Positions 25,125 to 35,941 of a stretch of 64,000 bases of DNA are shown in pieces. The notes under the pieces were generated by a model. It was not told the origin of the DNA. It made no database searches and saw only the letters and a list, made by a program, of their open reading frames with translations. This DNA comes from Ceratobasidium sp. AG-K (Eukaryota > Basidiomycota > Agaricomycetes > Cantharellales > Ceratobasidiaceae): contig JAWNGF010000006.1 in the NCBI GenBank assembly GCA_037039685.1, positions 2,108,001-2,172,000 of the forward strand, read 5' to 3'. How positions within the stretch are numbered: position 1 is the first letter of the stretch; each line of letters begins with the position of its first letter. The translations under genes were made by a program, and so were the position numbers.

Positions 25125-25619
25125 TTGTGACCCAAGGCCCCTCCAATAGACTTGGACTCTGGTTTGCTTGCCTTGTGTAGTCTTTCCTGTGTTCTCCTTT
25201 GTGCGTTCTTCCTTTGTGTTCTGTCTTCTTTGTTCTTGCGCAGCCTTAAGCTGCTTCCTTTTTCTTTTGTCTTATGACTTCCTTTCTTGGCAAGTCATGT
25301 TCCTTTATAGGACATGACTCATAGAGCTTTCTGATTGGATAGTTTGTATGACTTGTTTCTTGGCATGAGCATGACTCATACCTTTTTCTGAATATATAAT
25401 GAGGCAACAACAAGCATGGTATCCCCATCTTGTTTTGCCTTGTCATTTCCCCAACAAACAGTTCTTCACTGGGTTTCCCTCAGGGTTACCTTGGATCCTC
25501 AGGTCTTAGTGCCATTCACAGTCTACAGTTCACAGTTCTTTGGGCACCAAGTCTCTCTAAGTCTAGACTTGTGCACATACAGTTACAGTTGGCAACCATC
25601 ATAGTGTTGGGTTGTGACA
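25125..25619 (+). repeat. Degenerate LTR-like sequence, plus orientation
   Basis: It begins TGTTGTGACC and ends TTGTGACA, framed by TG...CA. The internal order (ATGACT repeats, CTGAATATATAA, CAACAAGCATGG, CTTGTTTTGCCTTGTC) parallels the young Gypsy LTRs (CTGAATATATA, CCAACAAGCCTGG, CTTGTTTTGTCT). This is probably an older relative in solo form. A short spacer separates it from the inverted copy to its left. Confidence 0.4.
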
Positions 25620-26355
25620 CAGATGATTTGGGTACCAGCCTCCCCTCCCCCCCCCCACTTGCATGGCTCACTGAGTTAGAGGCCCCAGAGCCTTGAGGGC
25701 ACATGCCCAGAGGATAAGAGCTTATTGCTAGTCTTGCTTGGTCCAGCTCCAGCAGTGAGCAAGGTTATTGCTTGACTGTCACAACCCAATCTGGAGCAAG
25801 AGGTGAGCCTAATATCCATTAGATCCAGTTCATTGATGCACAAACTAACAAAGTCTGCCTGCAGGATGCAATGTTCATGTCCCAGAGCACCAGTCATCTG
25901 GTGTTTACTTTTCTCCTGCAATTTTGTGAATCAATACTTGTGAGTGCGCAGTAGTTGAAGTGAACTTGAACTGCAATGTGCTGCTGATTATAGAGTTTGC
26001 CATGTGACTGGTTAACACCCAGGTGTAAATAAAACTATACTACATATGCTCAATGAAGCTTGTTCTGATTGCAATATTTACATGACAGCAAAAAAGACAG
26101 ATTTGCATGGAAAATTGGTTAGCAGGACATTGGTGTTAACTTGGTCAGGTTTTGTGAGTTCCCACAAGCAACAAATTTTGTACAGACTGTGGAGAGCAGA
26201 ATCAAAGTGGTTACAATTCAGCCAGGCAAGCACCAGCTGATTACATCAGGGGTCTAGGCTGTGCAGATGATGGCAAGAGTGGACCGCAGCTTTGGACTTG
26301 TGGTCAGCCATCACACAGGCCAAATAGCCACTGAATTGAGAATATAAACTAGAGC
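25620..26355. other. CpG-poor gene-free stretch, upstream of NLR copy 2
   Basis: Nothing recognised except GATTACATCAGG...CTAGGCTGTGCAG at about 26234-26262, which resembles the promoter motif (ATTACCTCAGC...CTAGGCTGTGCC) upstream of NLR copy 4. Confidence 0.4.
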
Positions 26356-29300
26356 ATGTCCAAGAAAGAAGAATCACAAGGTATAAACATACTGTGTCTT
26401 GGTGAGTTGGACTACACCAAAAACATTTTACTTCAATCACTGAGTCAACCTATGGTCAGATGGGGGCAGTGTGCATGGCTTGTCCTTGCTTGTGCTGCTT
26501 GGAGAGATCATGGGAAGGCTTGGCAAACTTGATGGGAGATATGAATGGCCAGACCTGGACAAGTTATTTGATGTGATAGCTGGAACAGGTACTGGAGGGT
26601 GAGTCAAAAGTCTTGACCAGTCTTCAATTTGTACATCAAGTATTGATTATCTGGACAGGATTAGCACATGCATGCTTGGACGGTTGCATATGTCTCTAAG
26701 TCAGGCAATAGCGGCCTATGCAAAGCTGGTGTCCAAGGTATTCTCCGACAGGAAGACCTTAGGGGCAAACTTGATGAATGCCTACAAGGGGACCAAGCTA
26801 TGGGAGGCGCTGAGGTTGTTGGTCAAAAATGCCACAGGAAACAAAAATGAGTGCATGATAGGTAAAACAGAGGGCAGCTTGTCCAAGATGTGAGCCATCT
26901 TTCCAGGGGGATGTATGACTGACTGCCACTTGTTTAGTATTGTGTGCGCCATGTCCAAGCAGAACCTGAATGCCAGTCTTCCTGTTCTGTTTTGATTTTA
27001 CATATCTGCAATAAACCCAGCACCAGACTGCACCATATGGGAAGCCCTATATGGAACAATGGCCCACCCCAATCTGTTTAAGAGCATTGACATCAACAAG
27101 GGTCCCATCCCACTATCATTTGTTGGGGGCAAGATTGGGTGTAGCAATCCAATATCTCATGTGCTTGCAGTAGTCACTTGGCTATATCCAGATCGACATG
27201 TATCATGTGTACTAAGCATTGGTGCTGGACATGCTTGTACAATCTCTCTCCTGGAGCCTGGTCTATTTCATTGGGTAATGGACATATCCCAAGCAACAGC
27301 AATGAAGAATCTGGCAGCAGATAGTGAGCAAGAGGCAACAGCAATGGCAGCCCAGTTTAAGAACATCAGCAGTGTATACTACTGGTTCAACATTGATCAA
27401 GGCATGCAAGACATGGATACGCAGAGCTGGGAGAAGCTAGGCAAGGTGATGGTGCATACACAAGCATACATTGGAAAACTAGAGCCAGGCCAAGGGATAG
27501 ACCAAGCAGCTCAAGCCCTGAAGGAGAGAAAGTTGAACATACCAATAACACACCTTGGTGAGCTGTTGTTGTATTATTCAGAGCAAGGCCTGATTATGCC
27601 ACATTATTTGACACAGATGGAAGTATTCAGGTTGTATTGGAAGAGCAAGTGGTCGAAATGAAGCACTGTCTGGCTCCTTCATCTGCTTTCACTCAGCAAG
27701 AAGATCTGATTTGGCAGGTTGGCACCTGTATAACTGGCAGTACCAATGAGCGGCAAGTGTGTGTTGTATACAGACTAGGTGGTGCAGGTAAAATGCAACT
27801 GGTGTTGAAGACAATTGAGTGCCACAGGGATTGCTGGACACATGTGCTCTATGTGGATGCAAGCTCAAGGGAAAATATTGAAACCATGCTCCAGGATGTT
27901 GGTAAAGCAAAGGACATTGGAAAGACACACAAGGACACTCTGAGATGGCTTGAGTCATGTTGTGAAGCTTGGGTGCTGGTGTATGATAACGCTGACAACC
28001 CCTCACTGCCCATCCATGAGTACTTTCCCAGTGGTAACCGGGGTAGCATCCTGATCACAACTCCCCTGTCTGACATGCAGGTACATGCCAAGGGACCCAG
28101 CTCCGACTGTTGAGTCTCACAAATGAATCACAAGGATGGGTTTGTGCTGCTGTTAAGACTAGCGCACATGCAAGGGCAGACACTTACCGGGAGCAAAATG
28201 GAGGCAGCAAATGCGCTACTAGAGGTGAGCAGACTTACCTACACATGCCCAAATAGTTATATTCCATTATTGTGCAGGATGTTGGACACTTTGCACTTGC
28301 AATCATACAGGCTGGCGCATACATTGGTCATTGTCAAATGTTATTATCCAAATACTGGGATATTTTCCTTGCTCGCCACCTCAAAATGCTTGAACAATAT
28401 GCAAAGCTGAAGATCAAAGTTGACAGCTACTGGTGGTCTGTTTTTACCACCTGGAAGCTGTGCTATGACCTGCTAGAGGAAAGCAGCACCTTGCGCCCAC
28501 TATTCTGGCTGATGGCATATATGCACCATGACCGCATCACCAAGGATATCTTCAAGTGTGCCACCATTGATATGCAAGACTACAAACCCAATCTCCCAAC
28601 AACTGAAGTGGAAGAGACCGCATGTGACTATGTGCAAGCATTTTTGTCAAGGTTCTCAGACAAAAATGGTGACTGGGACACGTCTTTGCTCACGGATGCT
28701 ATCAGCAAACTGACATTGTACTCCCTGATTGATTACGACCAGGTCAATGCAGAGTACAGCATCCATGTGTTGGTTCAAGAATGGGCTTGTACAATCATAC
28801 CTCAGTTGTGAGAACTTGCACTGGAGTGCACAACCACTGTATTGGCCCGTGCAGTTGACCAGGATGAAACCAGCCTGGCATATATATCTCAACTTGACCT
28901 TGCACTACACGTGATCAGAGTGCTGTCAGAGGAGGGCAATATGGTCTGTGCAAACCACATACCAAGTTTTGCAAAGGTGTGCAATGCAAAGGGACTATGG
29001 GATTGTAAGGAAGGGCTGGAAACATGCCTTAAGGAGGCGCGGGAGAGGGTACTTGGCAGAGAGCATCAAGCCACACTATTGAGCATGGGCTACCTTGCAT
29101 GGACATACATGAGACAGGGTCGATACAACAAGGCACAGGAGCTACAAGTGAGGGTGCTAGATGTACTTGGTCAAACGCTAGGCAAAGATCACCCAGACAC
29201 ATGGACAAGCATGGGCAACCTCACAGCTACATACTTGGAACTAGGCCAATGGAGCAAGGCAGAACAGCTACAGCTCAAGGTCTTGGGTGCACACAAAAGA

Positions 29301-30872
29301 ACACTATGCAAGGAGAACCTGAGGACACTGGCAAACAAGGGCAATCTTGCATCAATGTACTCAAAACAGAGGCGATGGGATGAGGCAGAGCAGCTACAAC
29401 TGAAGGTGCTGGATGCACACAGACAAACGTTGGGCAAAGAGCACCCAGACACATTGACAAGCATGAGCAGCCTTGCATTCAAATACTGGGATAAGGGTTG
29501 ATGGGGCAAGGCAGAGCAGCTACAGTTTTAGGTCTTGAGTGCCCACAGAAGAACACTAGGCAGGGATCACCCAAGCGCACTGACAAGCATGAGCAATCTC
29601 ACATCAATGTACTCAACACAAGGCTGATGGGATGAGGTGGAGCAGCTACAACAGAAGGTGCTAGATGCACGTAGGCAAATACTTGACAAAGAGCACACAA
29701 AATCACTGGAGAGCATGAGCAGCCTTGCATTTACATACTCGGAACAAGGTTGATGGAACAAGGCAGAGCGGTTGCAAGCCAAGGCACTGGATTCATACAG
29801 GCAAACGCTTGGCAAAGATCAACCAGGAATGCTGCCAAGCATGAACAGCCTCACATTGGTGTACTTGAAACAAGGTTGATGGGGCGAGGCAGAGCAGCTT
29901 CAAGTCAAGGTGCTGGATGCACGCAGGTGTACACTTGGCAAAGAACACCCAGATACACTGACAAGTATGGGAAATCTCGCAGCAACATACTGGGACCAGG
30001 GTCAATGGGACAAGGCTGAGCAGCTACAACTCAAGGTTTTGAATGCACACAGCCAGGCATTAGCCAAAGAGCACCCAGATATACTGGTGAGCATGAGCAA
30101 CCTTGCAGCAATGTACTTGCAATGAGGCCAGTTGAACGAGGCCAAGCAGCTTCAGACTGAGGTCTGGAACACACACAAACAAACACTAGGCGAAGACAAC
30201 CCAGGCACATTGAGGAGCATGGGCAATCTTGTGGCTACATACTTGGCAGAAGGCTGGTACAATGAAGCAGAGCAGCTAGAAGTGAAGGCGCTTGAGGTAT
30301 GGGGGAGAACACTTGGCAAACTCTACAAAAAGCCCAAAATCTTGTTTGTCTCGTGGGGTCTCGGGATTCAGGGGAGGTGCTTGCCTGGCTCCCAAGCGCT
30401 TGTGATGTCTTGTGAGCCCTCACAAGATATGCACGCATTTTGCTCTTGATTGCTCGCAAGCCCTCAGGAGCGCTTAGGAGCCACCACAAGCTCAAAGAGC
30501 ACCTCCCATTGATCCCAAGACCACATGAGATTCTTGAGTTTTGCTGACAAAGAGCACCCAGACACTCTAGTGGGCATGAGTAACCTCACAACAACGTACT
30601 GGCAGCAAGGTCAACGGAATGAGGCTCAACAGCTATATGTAAAGGTACTGGATAGGCGCAGGCAAATCCTAGGCAAAGAGCACCCACTTACACTGGCGAG
30701 CATGAGTAATCTTGCTCCCACATACATGGATCAAGGCTGATTGGACAAAGCCAAACAAATGCTGACTCAAGTGCTTGAAATTTGTGCCAGAATAATTGGA
30801 CTTCAACACCCTGACACCATCGAGACTAGAGCAAGTCTGGTAGCCCTTAGGGGCCATTCTTCAGATGGTTAG
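26356..30872 (+). pseudogene. Patatin-like / NB-ARC / TPR gene, copy 2, destroyed by CpG decay
   Basis: The ATG at 26356 opens MSKKEESQGINILC and the exon-intron plan of copy 4 is recognisable. Relative to copy 4 the changes are dominated by CpG to TpG/CpA: the glycine loop is DGGSVHG, GRLRM is GRLHM, and the P-loop Thr is Met (GKMQL). CGA has become TGA at 26993-26995 and 28111-28113, and again in four successive TPRs at 29499, 29625, 29751 and 29877; other stops lie near 28809, 29530, 30122 and 30738. The elbow is IAGTGTGG (no Ser). A roughly 225 bp insert with inverted ends interrupts a TPR at about 30321-30545. TPRs run from about 29040 to 30840 with 126 bp period. It is clearly non-functional and lies in the CpG-depleted block. 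Confidence 0.88.
30321..30545. mobile_element. MITE-like insert inside a TPR of NLR copy 2
   Basis: The TPR reads ...CTTGGCAAA, is interrupted, and resumes GAGCACCCAGAC. The intervening roughly 225 bp has imperfect inverted ends: AGCCCAAAATCTTG at the left and, on the reverse strand, AGCAAAACTCAAGAATCTC at the right, both followed by GTGG-GTCT-GGGAT. CAAA flanks both sides as a possible target duplication. No coding capacity was seen. Confidence 0.45.
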
Positions 30873-31804
30873 TGTGCTAACTTATAATTAGTGTCCTTGA
30901 AACTCAATTGCTAAGTGTTTGTATCAAATTAGGTGGTACAAAGAATTAGTGTAATAGCGGTCTGAAATCCACGTTTGTTGGAAAATAGTGTTATTTTTCA
31001 ATTTACCAGCTGCCCGCTGCTTGCCTTTCCTGCGCCTGTGTCCCAGCGCCCCCCCCCCCCCATTTCACCACTCTGTGAGGGTGTTAAACATCTTAATTCT
31101 GACTTAGGATTTGCCCAAGGAAGTCTGTTGTTTTCCATGTAGATGCAGGTGGTGCTATGCTATACTACAGAAGTCACCACAAACTACCTTGTACTATATG
31201 AGTGCACTTGATTTCACAATAATCATGTGGAAATTCAGTTTCTGTCTTAAAAATATTGACTGTGTAGACCACTAGGTCGCTGTGCTACCCACGTGTCCGC
31301 CAGGAGAGTGCACCCCTAAACAAGTCATAAAGAGTTAGCTAGGAAGCTTGGTCTAATGGTGCTCATCAATCTAGTCACAAGTCAGCCCAACTGGGAAATC
31401 CTTGGAAGCTAAAATATGATATGCATGCATATACAGACCCATGGTATGTGTATCACATGAATACAAATGCGTGAGCTATGATTTTGGGATGGACAAGTTT
31501 GAGTCTTCAACAGGCAACTGAACCCACTCAGTTGCAGTAGCAGTCCCCCATATCATGTTTTGTCCAAGAGAGAGCGAATGCATCAAAAGCTATAACGGTT
31601 CTTGCCTTGGCATTGATGGTGGGACACCTGATTTGTTTAGGAATGCTCACCATCTCCACCTGTCATGTAATGAGAACAGCACCTGTATTTTCCATTTGCA
31701 TAAACCTGATTCCAGCCAGATGTGCTTGAATCAGTGCACTTGCTTGATTTTCACCAATGCAGGAATTCTACTCACCCTTCCCAGGAATGCAGGTGGACGC
31801 CCAG
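30873..31804. other. CpG-poor gene-free stretch
   Basis: 930 bp with no gene recognised; it includes a run of 13 C at 31049-31061. It ends at the CCCAG target site of element A. Confidence 0.45.
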
Positions 31805-32260
31805 TGTCATAAGCTTCTTCTTGGTGGCTATGAGACAAGCCGTGATGGAGAGTGGACGGCACTAAGACCTAAGTGACCTCTTGAACCGCAACACACTTAA
31901 GTGTCTGTAGGCTCTTGAGGGTAGGGGTGGTTCAAAGTGTCACTCAAAGGGGATGTTTGACAAGACAAAACAAGCTGGGGTTTCCAGGCTTGTTGGTCCT
32001 CTATATATATTCACAAAGTGGCCGAGTCATACAAGGCGCAGCCACATGAGTCAACGCAGTCAACCAGTCAGGAGTGTCCATGTGAGTCATGCTGTATGAA
32101 CAGACATGACTCGTACAAAGCACAGCCGCGTTACACAATGTAACAGAATAACCACAAGAAGGTGGCAACGCGGCAAACGGAAACGGAAACACAACAGAAA
32201 AGAAGGAAACAGGCGGGTGAGACAACAGGCGAGTCCGATGGAGTGAGCTGGCTCATGACA
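31805..32260 (-). repeat. 3' LTR of element A
   Basis: 456 bp, TGTCATAAGC...GCTCATGACA as read on the plus strand, with a TATATATA box in the middle. It differs from the other LTR only at positions corresponding to CpG. Confidence 0.92.
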
Positions 32261-32301
32261 TTACTCCCCCCTATGGGTCCATTTGGGGGACCTGAATGGA
32301 C

Positions 32302-33066
32302 TTACTGCACCGCGCAGTCCTTTCCTTTCCTCAGCATATATTCCTCAAGCCCTTCATCTTCCTCCAAGGTCAGGTCGATGGGATTGAACGCGGTGTTTCC
32401 CGGTTTGTCCGAGAACTTCTCCCATTCTTCCCATGTCTCCTCTTTTGTCCAGTTGGCCTTGGACCAGTCCAAAACCCTTTCCTGAGCCTCCACAAACTCC
32501 TTGTCCCATTGTCGCACGTCTGGCTCCGTCTCCTTCCATGCTGACACGTCTGTTTCCTCCCACTTCCACCAGTTTGGCGCCCATTCAAACTTCTCCTTCT
32601 GGTACCTTCCCCTTTCCATCTTCCAGTCGCTCAGGTCCCTCTTGTAGTTGGCGTCCCAGGCGTCGTTCCACCGAGGTCGCAGCGTTGGTTGCCTCCCGTC
32701 GTACCCTGGTACCCACTTGCTCGAGTATGCCCCTTCTTGTCCCCATTCAACGACTCCGAGCATGTGGGTGGACAGTAGGACCACCTCCGACACTTGGAAG
32801 GCCGTGCATCCTTGACAGACAAAGATGTCTTTTCTTGCGAGCTGCATTTTTGTTGGCCATTTTTTGCCGACCCACTGGAATTCGCCCAAGTCTGAGTGGA
32901 GAACGTTGTCCGACGCCCTAAAGTGCATTCTTCCTGAGCCTTGCTGGGACCTCTTGAAGACGTAGAGAGCGGCTCCAGCGTCAAGGATTCTTGCCGTAGC
33001 AAACGCTGGTCCGTCCAGGACGTGGGTGAGGTTGTTGACGATGGTGGAGCGGGAGACGGCAGGCAT
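32302..33066 (-). CDS. ORF3 of element A, uncharacterised 254 aa protein
   Basis: Intact from MPAVSRSTIVNNL to the stop before the 3' LTR, although gag and pol of the same element are broken. It is homologous along its whole length to ORF3 of element B. Trp residues recur every 8-13 positions in the second half, and the tail has NPIDLTLEEDEGLEE. Its 5' part overlaps the end of pol in another frame. No known domain is recognised; see the element B copy. Confidence 0.65.
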   Translation of the reverse strand: MPAVSRSTIVNNLTHVLDGPAFATARILDAGAALYVFKRSQQGSGRMHFRASDNVLHSDLGEFQWVGKKWPTKMQLARKDIFVCQGCTAFQVSEVVLLSTHMLGVVEWGQEGAYSSKWVPGYDGRQPTLRPRWNDAWDANYKRDLSDWKMERGRYQKEKFEWAPNWWKWEETDVSAWKETEPDVRQWDKEFVEAQERVLDWSKANWTKEETWEEWEKFSDKPGNTAFNPIDLTLEEDEGLEEYMLRKGKDCAVQ

Positions 33067-35458
33067 TGTGGGGAGCAGAAAAGATTTAGAGAGTTGAGCG
33101 AGGAATGAAGCTTGGAGTAGTTGCAAGTCTTGCAGATGTCGCTACTGATTGTGCTCCCTTTTCCTTTTATCTTTTTCGGAACATAGTTAGAAGGTGTTGG
33201 AGCCTCGGGGTGTTGCCGTAGCAAGTCCTTGATGATCTTGGACAGGTGGCCAAAGTCTTCTGCCCTTTGTTCCGTGTCTTCTTCTTCCCCATAACCCTTC
33301 CATCTGACCCTGTAGAAGAGCCCATCCTTTGTTTTCTTCCAATCCACGATTTTTTCTACTTCGTATTCCTCTTCTCCTTCTTCTGTTATGATCGGCGGTG
33401 GTCGGGGTTGGTTTCGGCTGAATTCTGTATCTTCTTTGTAAGGGCTGAGCAAATCGATGTGGAAAACAGGGTGCACCCTCATTGTTGCCGGCAAAGTGAG
33501 TTCATAAGCGTGTGACCCTATCTTTCGTTTCACAATAAACGGCCTGTGTTTCTTGTTATCCAGCTTTTTTGAGGGTCTTTTTGTTTGAATGTTCTTTCCC
33601 AAAAGCCATACTAGATCTCCTTCCTTGTACTCGTTTCTTGGCTCTTCTTCTGGGAGCCTTTGGCTTTCCATTGATGCAATTGCTTCGTCGTGGATTTTTC
33701 GCCATTTTTCCGTGATGTTGTTTGCTTCCGGAACCGCTGATTCTTCTGCAGAGACGTTCCATAGTGGTTCCCTGCCGTAGACAATTTCGAAAGGGGAACT
33801 ACCTGTTATGCGATGTTTCTGTAGATTATAACTGAATTCCGCAATTGGTAACAAGTCCGCCCAATCATCCTGTTGGTAGTTGACAAATGATCATAGCCAT
33901 CCTTCCATCCATTGATTTATTCTCTCTGTTATTCCATCCGTTTGGGGGTGGTAGGCAGTACTGAAACCTGGGCTAGTTCCAATTTTCTCATAAATGGCTT
34001 TCATAAGTTTGGAGTTGAAAGTAGTCCCCCTGTCTGAGATCGTGCTTTTTGGAAAGCCGTGTAGTTTCCAAACATTTGTGACAAAAAGGTTTGCAAGGTC
34101 GCTCGCCGTGTGAGATTCTTTGCAGGGTATGAAATGCGCCATTCTTGAGAATCGGTCCACCACAACTAAGATGCTATCTGCTCCTTTTGATTTTGGTAAT
34201 TTCACTACGAAATCAAACGCTATGTCTTCCCATGGTCCTTTTGGAATCTCTAGAGGCTTGATCGGAACTATTGATTTTGATCCCTTCGTCCGTTGGCAAG
34301 TCTCACAGGATTCCACGTATCTGTTTACGCTTTGCTTCATTCCCGGCCAGAAGTATCTTCTTGATATTAGTTCCAAAGTTCTAGCTTGTCCTTGATGACC
34401 CGCGATTTTTGAGTCGTGGTGAACTCGCATGATGGCCAGCCTGGATTCCTTATCTTCTGGCACGTAAATCCTTCCCTTGAACCATAATAGTCCTTCCTTG
34501 AAATCATAATCTTTTGCACTGTGTTGTAGGGTTTTTGGTAGCGTTTCCCTTGATTTGCAAATTTCTTTGATTTGTGCCAATCCTTTGTCTGTTTCTTGTG
34601 CTTCCTTGATAGTTTCTATGATATCTGTGTCTACTTGTCCCATAAACCCCTTGAACCTTTCGACAGCTATCATGACTTGTTCAGGTGTGGGGGTATCTTC
34701 ATGGTCTGATCGTCTAGACAATAGGTCTGGTTTAGACGACAGGATTCCAGGGCGGTATATGATGTCAAAGTTATAGGAAGCAAGCAATTGGTGCCATCTT
34801 GCGTGTCGACGGTTGAAAGTCCTTGATTCCTTCCAGAACTGTAGGTTCCTATGATCGGTGTAGATGGTGATAGGGTCCTTTGTTCCTTCGAGGTATAGTC
34901 TCCAATGTGTTAAAGATTCTATAATTGCCATAAGTTCCTTATCGTGGACGTCATAGTTGAGTTGAGCCTCGTTGAAAGATTTTGAAAGAAAAGCAATAGG
35001 GTGTAGGTAGCCGTCATCTTGCCTTTGTGACAGGATTGCTCCCATTGCTACTCCACTTGCGTCTGTTTCCAAGAAGAAGGGTTTGTCAGGGTTCGGATGG
35101 CATAGAGTCGGTTCCTTGCTGATTTCCGCTTTTAGGGCTTTAAAGGCTTCCTGCTGATCGTTTCCCCATTCCCATTTGTTGTCCTTTTTTGTTAAGGTTG
35201 TCAGGGGTTTTGCTAATTGGCTGAAATTCGGTACGAATCTTCGGTAGAAATTTGCGAATCCTAGGAATGCTTGGACCTGCTTGACTGTTCTTGGTTCCTT
35301 CCATTCCTTTATTGCCTTGACTTTTTCTTCCTCCATTGAGATCCCAGAATCGCTGATTCCAAGTCCCGTATATGTCAATTTGGTGACAAAGAATTCGCAT
35401 TTTGGAAGCTTTGCAAAAAGATTTTCCTCCAGTAAGATCCTTAGTACTCTTCTGACAT
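32631..35458 (-). pseudogene. pol of element A, C-terminal portion (RT thumb, RNase H, integrase, chromodomain)
   Basis: Reading right to left from the element B junction: VRRVLRILLEENLFAKLPKCEFF (RT end), FFLETDASGVAMGAIL (RNase H), the integrase zinc finger (HHDSKIAGHQ...CETCQRTKG) and core (DFVVKLPKSKG, DRGTTFNS, ITERINQW), then TGA at 33891-33893 where element B has CGA. Coding resumes with the integrase end and a chromodomain (EEYEVEKIVDWKKTKDGLFY). It is interrupted by the insertion at 35458 and the remainder lies at 42681-43766. Confidence 0.9.
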
Positions 35459-35913
35459 TGTCGTGAGCCAGCTCACTCCATCGGACTCGCCTGTTGTCTC
35501 GCCCGCCTGTCCCCTTCTTTGTCTTGTATTTCTGTTTCTGTTTGCCGCGTTGCCACCTTCTTGTGGTTGTTCTGTTACATTGTGTAACGCGGCTGTGCTT
35601 TGTATGAGTCATGTCTGTTCATACAGCATGACTCACATGGACACTCCTGACTGGCTGTCTTTTATGACTCATGTGGCTGCGCCTTGTATGACTCGGCCAC
35701 TTCTCGTATATATATAGAGGACCAACAAGCCTGGTAACCCCAGCTTGTTTTGTCTTGTCAAACATCCCCTCTGAGTGACACTTAGTACCACCCCTACCCT
35801 CAAGAGCCTACAGACGCTTAAGTGTGTTGCGGTTCAAGAGGTCACTTAGGTCTTAGTGCCGTCCACTCTCCGTCGCGGCTTGTCTCATAGCCATCAAGAA
35901 GAAGCTTACGACA
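35459..35913 (+). repeat. 5' LTR of element B
   Basis: TGTCGTGAGC...CTTACGACA. A TATATATAG box at about 35709-35717 lies some 30 bp before AGCTTGTTTTGT (35742-35753), the probable transcript start. Confidence 0.95.
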
Positions 35914-35915
35914 TT

Positions 35916-35927
35916 ACAAAACAAGCT
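35916..35927 (+). promoter_or_regulatory. Self-priming primer binding site of element B
   Basis: ACAAAACAAGCT, two bases after the 5' LTR, is the exact reverse complement of AGCTTGTTTTGT at 35742-35753 within the LTR, about 30 bp downstream of the TATA box. This is the arrangement of Tf1-type elements, whose mRNA 5' end folds back to prime reverse transcription. Element A has the same pair (45781-45797 region and 45958-45969). Confidence 0.75.
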
Positions 35928-35941
35928 TAACAACATACAAT

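Noticed and set aside
31255..31316. Possible tRNA-derived SINE head on the minus strand (GTAGCACAGCGACCTAGTGG)
   Set aside because: No B-box or A-rich tail and no second copy in the window; too weak to call.
35463..35717. 84-codon open frame inside the LTR, repeated at 42225 and, with changes, in other LTRs
   Set aside because: It recurs because LTRs are repeated; it spans the promoter region of the LTR, has no sensible protein features and is broken in diverged copies.
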